Assembly (NCBI GenBank): GCA_964036045.1
Contig: OZ038398.1
Location: 26,851,309 to 26,915,308, forward strand
DNA length: 64,000 nucleotides
Direction: 5' to 3'
From: Eutreptiella sp. 'Long Island Sound 2002'
Taxonomy: Eukaryota; Euglenozoa; Euglenophyceae; Eutreptiales; Eutreptiaceae
Shown here piece after piece: positions 1 through 10,200 of the stretch (positions are counted from its first letter, which is position 1; each line of letters opens with the position of its first letter). The notes beneath the pieces are model-generated. The model was not told the DNA's origin. It was given only the letters and a program-made list of their open reading frames with translations, and made no database searches. A program made the position numbers and the translations under genes.

Positions 1-60
1 GACAAAAGGGGACAGGAGCAGGGCCTGGTTTCTAACATTCATTGCGCCGCCTCAACCCGC

Positions 61-445
61 ACAGTCTTTCTCGCAACTGGGCGTTCAAGCAAAGGGTTTC
101 CCATGCAGGTCGAGGGGTCGGTCATGTCCAATGGAACAGCAGAGGGCTCCATCTAAATCTCAAGGGATGGTATTTGGGAACAGGGGGAACCGAAGAAGGA
201 AGGGTCTGGGCAACGGTGTATGCCTCTGCGGGCGGTACACGTTCAGTACACCCTTCCTTTGAGCAGTCGTCATGGCGTTGTGGTCCCCTCGTGTGCTGGA
301 CTGTGTCAGAGTGTGTGTCAAACGGTGTTGTCGCTGGACTGTGTTGTGTCCACCGCCCGGGCGTCGGTGTAGGCGCTCTTGCAAAGATGTCGGAGATGCA
401 CAGCAGCTGCCGCACTGTGCGCAGCTCACACCACTTCTGCCCCCC
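61..445. other. Window edge downstream of exon 10, no clear exon
   Basis: Overlapping ORFs on both strands of 90-140 codons with no domain. If exon 10 uses the GTAAGG donor, the next exon should lie here or beyond the window, but I could not pick an acceptor. Confidence 0.3.
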
Positions 446-829
446 TTACGAGGACTGCTGAGTGGCGTCCTTGTGGCCCGCAATGAGCTCCTTGGCGACC
501 TGCTCCGCAACCTCCTTCGCTACTTCCTTCGCCACCTCCTTCGCCACCTCCTGCGCATGCACACGCGCCACCTCCTGCGCGTGCTCGCGCGCCACCTCCT
601 GCGCATGCTCGCGCGCGACCTCCTGCACAGCCTCACGCATTGTGTCCTGGGCCATGGCCCGCACCTCCTGCTTCGCCGCCTCCATCACCTCCTGCACAAT
701 GCCCTTTCCAAGTCCGGTCATGCAACCCCTGAGCTCGGCAGCCACTGTCTGCCGAACCTCCTGGGCAATGCTTGTGGTGCCCAGGCTGAGGTCTTTCGCT
801 GCTTGGGCGCAGTGTGCCTCTGTGGTCAC
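446..829 (-). CDS. Exon 10: helical tail with a second 8-residue repeat
   Basis: The acceptor is CCCGCAG, preceded by a C13 run and a further pyrimidine stretch. The exon starts in phase 0 and runs 127 residues to TAA. It contains three near-identical 8-mers (QEVAREHA, QEVAREHA, QEVARVHA) followed by KEVA tetramers, so the period of 4/8 continues from exon 9 but is less acidic. The terminal TAA lies inside TCCTCGTAAGG, a good donor sequence. The true end could therefore be another exon outside the window. Confidence 0.6.
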   Translation of the reverse strand: MTTEAHCAQAAKDLSLGTTSIAQEVRQTVAAELRGCMTGLGKGIVQEVMEAAKQEVRAMAQDTMREAVQEVAREHAQEVAREHAQEVARVHAQEVAKEVAKEVAKEVAEQVAKELIAGHKDATQQSS

Positions 830-1254
830 CTGCGGGGAAAAGGGAAAGACGGGGGGGGGGGGGTTATGCAAATCGGTGCCTCCAATTTTGCAATGCAAAA
901 TCATGCAAAATTATGCAGAACTATGCGAGTGAAGGAAAGGCAAGCAAAGAAGAGGCAGAGCAATGCACGACACCCGGGGCTCAGAAGTACGATGGAACAC
1001 AATCGCTGTGGTCCAATGATGTGCAGCTACCCAGGGCTTCTTACCTACGGCCTCAAGGGGCACCAAACCCGCCCTCCACGTCACCATTGAACATGAGCAT
1101 GTTGGTCAAACGCCGTGCATCGTTCGGCAGACCGTGCCTATACTTTGTGTCCACATAACCTGGCAAAATCACAAATGAAACACACATATGAACTGGCTGC
1201 CAGGCAGCTGCGACACTGTTGCATCCCAGCTGTCCGCCTGAGAATTCACATTTG

Positions 1255-1294
<40 letters not shown>

Positions 1295-4200
1295 CACACA
1301 CACACACACACAACAGCAAACAGAGAACCAACAATGGAACCAACATCAGGCTCATGCTTGCATGATTATGTAAGATTATGCAAGTTATGCAAATTATGCA
1401 AATTATGCCAGAGGCCCATTATGCAAAATTATGCATCTGCATACCACCCCCCCCTGGGGAAGAAAGAGGAAAAGTATAAAGGGAGGGAACAGGGGTAGGG
1501 GAGGGGTAGGGGGAGGAGTCGGAGCGAGAGCGGGAGATAACGGAAGACACCTCTGTAAGTGCCGCTCCCTTCACTTCTTCCTTAGGTTCTTCCGGGCGCT
1601 CTTCTTTTACCTCCTCTTTCACTGCCTGCTTCACCTCCTCCTTGGCCTCCTCTTTCACCTCCTTGGCTTCCTCCTTCACTGCATCCGTGCCCTCCTCGTT
1701 CACTTCCTCCTTGGGGGGATGCTGTATTTCTTTCTTCGGCTCCTCCTTCACCTCCTCTTTGGGCTCCTCTTTCGCCTCCTCCTTCAGTTCCTCCTTCACC
1801 TCCTCCTTGGGCTCCTCCTTCACTTCGTCCATCGGCTGCTCCTTCACCTCCTCCTTGGCCTCCTCCTTCACCTCCTCCTTGACCTCCTCCTTCACTTCTT
1901 CCTTGGCCTCCTGCTTCACCTCCTCCTTGGCTTCCTCCTTCACTTCTTCCTTGGCCTCCTCCTTCACCTCCTCCTTGGGCTCCTCTTTCACTTCCTCCTT
2001 GGCTTCCTCCTTCACCTCCTGCTTGGCCTCCTCTTTCACTTCCTCCTTGGCCTCTTCCTTCACCTCTTCCTTGGCCTCCTCCTTCACCTCTTCCTTGGCC
2101 TCCTCCTTCACCTCCTCCTTGGCCTCTTCCTTCACCTCTTCCTTGGCTTCCTCCTTCACTTCCTCCTTGGCCTCCTGCTTCACCTCCTCCTTGGCCTCCT
2201 CCTTCACTTCTTCCTTGGCCTCTTCCTTCACCTCCTCCTTGGCCTCGTCCTTCACTTCCTCCTTGGCCTCGTCCTTCACTTCTTCCTTGGCCTCCTGCTT
2301 CACCTCCTCCTTGGCTTCCTCCTTCACCTCCTCCTTGGCCTCCCCTTTCACTTCTTCCTTGGCCTCCTCCTTCACCTCCTCCTTGGCCTCGTCCTTCACT
2401 TCTTCCTTGGCCTCCTCCTTCACCTCCTCCTTCGGCTGCTCCTTCACCTCCTCCTTCACATCTTCCTTCACTTCCTCCTTGGCCTCCTCCTTCACCTCCT
2501 CCTTGGGCTCCTCCTTCACCTCTTCCTTGGGCTCCTCCTTCACTTCTTCCTTGGCCTCCTCCTTCACCTCCTCCTTGGCCTCTTCCTTCACCTCTTCCTT
2601 GGCTTCCTCCTTCACTTCCTCCTTGGCCTCCTGCTTCACCTCCTCCTTGGCCTCCTCCTTCACTTCTTCCTTGGCCTCTTCCTTCACCTCCTCCTTGGCC
2701 TCGTCCTTCACTTCCTCCTTGGCCTCGTCCTTCACTTCTTCCTTGGCCTCCTGCTTCACCTCCTCCTTGGCTTCCTCCTTCACCTCCTCCTTGGCCTCCC
2801 CTTTCACTTCTTCCTTGGCCTCCTCCTTCACCTCCTCCTTGGCCTCGTCCTTCACTTCTTCCTTGGCCTCCTCCTTCACCTCCTCCTTCGGCTGCTCCTT
2901 CACCTCCTCCTTCACATCTTCCTTCACTTCCTCCTTGGCCTCCTCCTTCACCTCCTCCTTGGGCTCCTCCTTCACCTCTTCCTTGGGCTCCTCCTTCACT
3001 TCTTCCTTGGCCTCCTCCTTCACTTCCTCCTTGGGCTCCTCTTTCACTGCCTCCTTGGCCTCCTCCTTCACCTCCTCCTTGTGCTCCTCCTTCACCTCCT
3101 CCTCAGCCTCCTCCTGCACTTCCTCCTTGGCCTCCTCCTTCACCTCTTCCTTGGCCTCCTCCTTCACCTCCTCCTTGGCCTCCTCCTTCACTTCTTCCTT
3201 GGCATCCTCCTTCACTTCCTCCTTGGGCTCTTCCATCCCCTGCTCCTTGACATCTACCTTGACGTCCTCCTTGACCTCCTCCTTCACTTCCTCCTTGGCC
3301 TCCTGCTTCACTTCCTCCTTGGCCTCGTCCTTCACTTCTTCCTTGGCCTCCTCCTTGACCTCCTCCTTGGCCTCCTCCTTCACTTCCTCCTTGGCCTCCT
3401 CCTTCACTTCCTCCTTGGCCTCCTCCTTCACTTCCTCCTTGGCTGCCTCCTTCACTTCTTGCTTGGCCTCCTCCTTGACCTCCTCCTTCACATCTTCCTT
3501 CACCTCCTCCTTGGCCTGTTCATTCACTTCCTCCTTCACCTCCTCCTTGGGCTCCTCCTTCACTTGCTGGTTGGCCCCCTCCTTCACTTCCTCCTTGGCC
3601 TCCTTCTGCACTTCCTCCTTGGCCTCCTTATTGGCCTCCTCCTTCACGTCTTCCTTCATTTCCTCCTTGGCCTCTTCCTTCGCTTCCTCCTTGACCTCCT
3701 CCTTTACGTCCTCCTTGGCCTCCTCCTTCACTTCCTCCTTGGGCTCTTCCTTCACTTCCTCCTTGGCCTCCTCCTTCACTTCCTCCTTGGCCTCCTCCTT
3801 GACCTCCTCCTTCACCTCTTCCTCGACGTGCGCCTTCACCTCCTCCTTAGCCTCCTCTTTCACTGCATCCTTGCTCTCCTCCATCATTTCCTCCTTGGCC
3901 TCCTGCTTCACTTCCTCCTTCGGGTGCTCCTTCACCTCCTCCTTGGCCTCCTCCTTCACTTCTTCCTTGGCCTCCTCCTTCACTTCCTCCTTGGCCTCCT
4001 CCTTCACCTCCTCCTTCGGCTGGTCCTTCACTTCTTCCTTGGACTCCTCCGTCACTTCCTCCTTGGCCTCCTCCTTCACTTCTTTCTTGGCCTGCTCCTT
4101 CGTTTCTTCCTTGGCCTCCTCCTTCACCTCCTCCTTGACCTCCTCCTTCACCTCCTCCTTGGCCTCCTCCTTCACGTCCTGCTTGGCCCCCTCCTTCACC

Positions 4201-7200
4201 TCCTGCTTGGCCTCCTCCTTGACCTCCTCCTTGACCTCCTCCTTCACCTCCTCCTTGGCCTCCTCCTTCACTTCCTCCTTGGCCTCCTCCTTCACTTCTT
4301 CCTTGGCCTCCTCCTTCACTTCCTCCTTGGCCTCGTCCTTCACTTCCTCCTTGGCCTCGTCCTTCATTTCCTCCTTCTTCACTACCTCCTTGGCCTCCTC
4401 CTTCACTTCCTCCTTGGCTTCCTCCTTCACTACCTCCTTGGCCTCCTCCTTCACTTCCTCCTTGGCCTCCTCCTTCACCTCCTCCTTGGCTTCCTCCTTC
4501 ACCTCCTCCTTGGCCTCCTCCTTCACTTCCTCCTTGGCCTCCTCCTTCACTTCTTCCTTGGCCTCCTCCTTCACTTCCTCCTTGGCCTCGTCCTTCACTA
4601 CCTCCTTGGCCTCCTCCTTCACTTCCTCCTTCTTCAGTTCCTCCTTGGCCTCCTCCTTCACTTCCTCCTTGGCTTCCTCCTTCACTACCTCCTTGGCCTC
4701 CTCCTTCACTTCCTCCTTGGCCTCCTCCTTCACCTCCTCCTTGGCCTCCTCCTTCACCTCCTCCTTGGCCTCCTCCTTCACTTCCTCCTTGGCCTCCTCC
4801 TTCACTTCTTCCTTGGCCTCCTCCTTCACTTCCTCCTTGGCCTCTTCCTTCACTTCCTCCTTGGCCTCGTCCTTCACTTCCTCCTTCTTCACTTCCTCCT
4901 TGGCCTCCTCCTTCACCTCCTCCTTGGCTTCCTCCTTCACTACCTCCTTGGCCTCCTCCTTCACTTCCTCCTTGGCCTCCTCTTTCACCTCCTCCTTGGC
5001 CTCTTCCTTCACTTCTTCCTTGACCTCCTTCACCTCCTCCTTAGCCTCCTCTTTCACTTCCTCCTTGAGCTGCTCCTTCACCTCCTCCTTGGCCTCCTCC
5101 TTCACCTCCTCCTTGGGCTCCTCCTTCACCTCCTCCTTTGGCTCCTCCTTCACTTCTTCCTTGGCCTCCTCCTTCACCTCTTCCTTGGCCTCTTCCTTCA
5201 CCTCCTCCTGAGGCTTCTCGTTCACTTGCTCCTTGGGATCATCCTTCACCTTCTCCTTGGCCTCTTCCTTCACTGCCTCTTTGGCCTCCTCCTTCACTTC
5301 CTCCTTGTGCTCCTCCTTCACTTCCTCCTTCGGCTCCTCCTTCACCTCCTCCTTGGCCTCCTCCTTTGCTTCTTCCTTTGGCTCCTCCTTCACTTCCTCC
5401 TTGGCCTCCTCGTTCACTTCTTCCTTGGGCTCCTCTTTCACCTCCTCTTTAGTTTCCTCCTTCACTGCCTCCTTGCCCTGCTCCTTCACCTCCTCCTTGG
5501 AGTGCTCCTTCATTTCTTCCTTCGGCTCCTCTTTCGCCTCCTCCTTGGCCTGCTCCTTTGCTTCCTCCTTGGGCTCCTCCTTCACCTCTTCCTTGACCTC
5601 CTCCTTCACTTCTTCCTTGGCCTTGCCATTAGATTCCTCCTTGGTCTCCTCCTTGCCTTCCACCTTGGGCTCCTCCTTCGCTTCTGCCTTGGGCTGCTCT
5701 TTCACCTCCACGTTGGCCTCCTCCTTCACTTCTTCCTTGGACTCCTCCTTCACTTCTTCCTTGTACTCTTCCTTCACCTCCCCCCTGGGCTCTTCCTTCA
5801 TTACTTCTTGGGGTTCCTCCTTCGCTTCCTCCTTGGCCTCCTCCTTTACTTCCTCCTTGACCTCCTCCTTCACTTCCTCCTTGGGCCCCTCCTTTGCTTC
5901 CTCCTTGACCTCTTCCTTGAACTCCTTGGGCTGCTCCTTGGGCTCCTCCCTCACTTCCTCCTTGGGCTCCTCCTCCTCCTTGGCCTCCTCCTTCACCTCC
6001 TCCTTGATCTCCTCCTTCACTTCCTCCTTCACCTCCTCCTTCCCCTCCTGCTTGACGTCCTCCTTCACCTCCTCCTTGGCCTCCTCCTTCGTTTCTGCCT
6101 TGGGCTCCGCCTTTGCTTCCTCCTTGACCTCCTCCTTCACCTCTTCCTCTACCTCTTCCTTCACCCCCTTGGGCTCTTCCTTCACTTCCTCCTTGACCTC
6201 CTGCTTCACCTCTCCCTTGATGGCCTCCTCCTTCACCTCCTCCTTGGCCTCCTCCTTCACTTCCTCCTTGGCCTTCTCCTTCGTTTCTTCCATGGGCTCC
6301 GCGTTTGCTTCCTCTTTGGCCTCCTTCTTCACCTCTTCCTTGACCTGCTCCTTGACCTCCTCCTTGACCTCCTCCTTCACCTCCTTCACTTCCTCCTTCG
6401 CCTCTTCCTTCACCTCCCCCTTGGGCTCCTCCTTCTTTTCCACCTTGGCCTCCTCCTTTGTTTCTTCCTTGGGTTCTGCCTTCGCTTCCTCCTCGGCCTC
6501 CTCCTTCACCTCTTCCTTGATCTCCTCTTTCACCTCCTCCTTGGCCTCCTCCTCCTTAACCTCCTCCTTCACCTCCTCCTTGACCTCGTCCTTCACTTCC
6601 TCCTTGGGCTCCTCCTTCGCTTCCTCTTTGGCCTCCTCCTTCGTTTCTTCTTTGGGCTCCTCCTTTGCTTCCTCTTTGGCCTCCTCCTTCGTTTCTTCTT
6701 TGAGCTGCGCCTTCGCTTCCTCTTTGGCTTTGTCGTTCACCTCCTCCTTCACCTCCTCCTTCACCTCCTCCTTCACCTCCTCCTTCACCTCCTCCTTCAC
6801 TTCCTCCTTGGGCTGCTCCTTCACTTCTTCCTTAGGCTCTTCCTTCACCTCCTTCTTGATCTCGCCCTTTACCTCCTCCTTCACTTCCTCCTTGACTTCC
6901 TCCTTCACTTCCTCCTTGGCCTCCTCCTTCACCTCCACCTTGGGCTGCTCCTTCACCTCCTCCTTGACCTCCTCCTCCACCCTCTCCCTGACCTCCTCCT
7001 TGGTCTCTTCCTCCTTTATTTCCTCCTTGGGCTCCTCCTTCGCTTCCTCCTTAACCTCCTCTTTCAAATCCTCCTTCACCGCCTCCTTTGCTTCCTCCGT
7101 CGCTTCTTCCTTCAATTCTGTGGTCTCCTTTTTCACCTCCTCCTTCACCTCCTCCTTCACCTCCTCCTTCACCTCCACCTTCGCCTCCTCCTTCGCCTCT

Positions 7201-10200
7201 GCCTTCTCCTCCTTCACCTCCTTCTTTACCTCTTCCTTCGCTTCCTCCTTCACCTCCTGTTTCAAATCCTCCTTTGCCTCTGCCGTCTGCAGCACCCCCT
7301 CCTCTTTTCTTTCCATCACCTCTTCTGTGTCCACACCCGTGCTCACGCATTGACTAGCATCCCCATCCATGTCAAGGAACACCTGGTTGATCTGCAGACC
7401 GCCCAACGACTTATTGGAAATGCACACATCCAACGAAACATTCTCATCCCCATATCCGGCAATGACCTCGCGGCTGCGGGGTGTCAAATTCACGCTGAGC
7501 ATATGGGAAGGCTCGCGCGGTGCGCCTGGAGGGCGAAGGGATTTACTGATGGCCCCACAGGCGTCCGTTGCAAGCTCCATGCGAGAGGGCTCTATGCGCG
7601 GTTGGTGCATGAGGCGACTGGATGCATGCAAGGAGCTCAGGGTCTCCCTGTGGCGCAGGATGCTGCGGCTGCTTGGCTCGTCTGCCGACTTGCGAGCTAA
7701 CGGCTGTGAAGAAATGTCGAGGGGTGTGGGTGGAGTATACGTCAGCAGTATTGATGGGGTTGCGGTTGGGGTTGGCCCAACCCCCACTCACGGATTGGGG
7801 GTTGGGGTTGGCTTGGGCTCGGCACGCCTTGTGGGGCTGTGGTGCCCGCTCAACCCCAACCCATCCCCAAACCCATCCCCACCTCAACGTCCCCGGTGCG
7901 TCATAGATTCTGTTGCACTTGAGGCTGACAATTCGACTCAAGTCCAGAGAAACTGTTGGCACCCCAAAGCACCAGATGGAAAATTGAGCATTCATTGCCG
8001 GCACCAATTTTCGCTGCCCCCCCCCCCCCCTCATGTGTGCATGTGCAACAGAGCGATGGACCCCATGCCTGATAGCAGGCGAAGAATCTGTGCCTCAAAA
8101 TAGACGGCACATGTTGTTGACAATTTTGCGTTGTAAATATTGGGGTCTGACGCCCCCCAGAAGGCTGCTTGAGGGAATTTGTTGAGATAGCAATGAGGGG
8201 GCGATTGGGAACAATTTCATGGGGAAAAGAGGGGGAAACATGGGGGGGAAATGATCCCCGCACGCCATTATCCAGCCCCTCTGGAGTGATGTGGACCCCA
8301 ACCTCCGCAGCATTAGATGAGGGCAGGGGCCTGGGGGCAAGCCACTCAGACCCCTAACCGGGCAAGGTGGGCATGCATATGCACAATCTGGCAGATGCGC
8401 TGGCACCCTTGGTTTGGTGGGACACAAGGGCGGGTCAGCACGCTCGCCTTACCGCTCGTGGTACAGCGCATGCGTGTTTTGTGTGCGAAGCGCAGGAGCG
8501 GCGGCAAACCCCAAATGCCATCTGCGTGCCCTCGGCGCGCATACCACGAGCAGCTTGGGCCGGGAGACTTCGTCAGCTGTCTCCTCTGCGACTCCTTCTC
8601 CTGATGCTCCCGATGACGTGGAATGCAGGGAGGCGGTGGCAGCCAGGTCCTGTTCCGTTGGAACTGTCTTGGACAACAGAAGGGCTTGCAAATCTTCACA
8701 TCTGTGGATAATGTGAGTGCCTCCTTGTACTCTCCAACGGCGGTTGCCTGCTTTCCATGCCCTGGACCCTTTTGCCATGATTTGGGTGAGGCTTCGCTTC
8801 CGGACGGAATCCGGAATGGAGTGAGGACTGCTGCACCAAGGTGCTCCTGAGTCATCATTGGGTCGGTATTCAACCACGCGTCACTTCCCATGCAACTGCC
8901 CATGCTTGCTGACCCAATCATCCTACTGTCCAGCAGCTAAGGGCTATTGAACAACCGTTCTCATACAGTATCCAACTGCTGCAGTTGTTGCCCTCACAAA
9001 TTGGTGTTGTCTTGATAACTCCCTACCATAGATGATAATAATAGAAGATCAAATGCAGCGTGCTGCATAGTGCTAAAGCTTCAACCTCAACGTTCATGGT
9101 GAAAACTGTAACTCGTAAACAAAAAAATTGTCAAGCCTATAATTTCGTTTTCAGTAAATGCGTGTAGTTTTTTTTTGCAATAAGTGGTGTAAATTATTAA
9201 CAAAACTGAAAAATTGAAAGAAATGCAACTTTTGCAATACATGCGCAATATGTACAATTGCTGGTTCCGTACGTCCATGGCGACTTTAACGATGGCACAC
9301 TGAGTCCACACCGCACCAAGTACCCTGTGTGGCCACCAATTAGTTGGGACTCAGCCAATATTAGATGGTATCACATGGTGTCATTGGCACTAGAAACAAA
9401 ATCAGGCTCAAGAAAAGAGTCTTGACAGTGCCATGGCCACCGTTAGTGCCACTATTATAGGCCACCAAGGCACGGGGATGCTTCTACGCTCCACCATTGG
9501 TACACCAAATAGACGGAGGACAACACAGAGAAGCGAAAAGGCTACACAACATGCACCTGCCGTCAGTAGTTGCAGAATGCACACTTGTAGATGAGGTCAG
9601 ATTTGTGTCGCTGGACTTGGGCTTTGCACTAGGACTGGTGTTCAGCTAACACACGCAACTCAGCTACTGCTTGGCCAGCTCTTTGATGAGCTATTGGTAG
9701 CGCTCCAACTGGCCAGATCCATCTTTGGGGTAGCTGCTCTCCACGGATGAGGACCTTGGGACGGGTGTCCTCATCTGTGGGAGTGGCCATGGAAGGTTGC
9801 GCCTTGGCCTCCAAGCCTTTCACGCTTTGCTCGGAGGAGGCATCCTTGCCTTTGAGTGGGATGGGGGTGGTGTGAACACTCTCCTTGAACCCCGAAGGTG
9901 CACCTTCAACTTGGGTGTTGGGGGGCTCAAGATGGCAAAGAAGCTCAGTCATGCCCTCCAAATCCTCACCAAGTGGTTCAACGACCCGCACAGCACAACA
10001 AGCATTAACAATGCTCAAGACACAGTCGACAAAACCTGGACCCACTGGGGTGAGGGGAACATCTGAAAAAGAACCCCGGTGATCCACCACCGGGTTTGTG
10101 ATGTGCAAGCTTCGAAAACCACAAGACCAACTGTCCTTTTGCAATCCCAAGGCCAAGTGCTTGGTGGTTAAGCAAAGCCCCTTGAGCGCCACTAAGAAAG

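Larger units (their letters stand above)
1600..7290 (-). repeat. 24-bp coding minisatellite array, about 230-240 units
   Basis: On the plus strand the unit is TCCTCCTTCACCTCCTCCTTGGCC with many single-base variants. Read on the minus strand it is an 8-codon unit. One DNA strand is almost pure pyrimidine over more than 5 kb, so triplex (H-DNA) formation and slippage are expected. Indels are always multiples of three. The centre (about 2000-5100) is the most uniform and both ends are more diverged, the usual picture of an array growing from within. Confidence 0.9.

Noticed and set aside
1431-7700. Long plus-strand frames over the repeat array (Leu-rich and Ser-rich)
   Set aside because: The 24-bp unit has no stop in these frames, and variation is not synonymous in them. 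They are shadows of the minus-strand exon.
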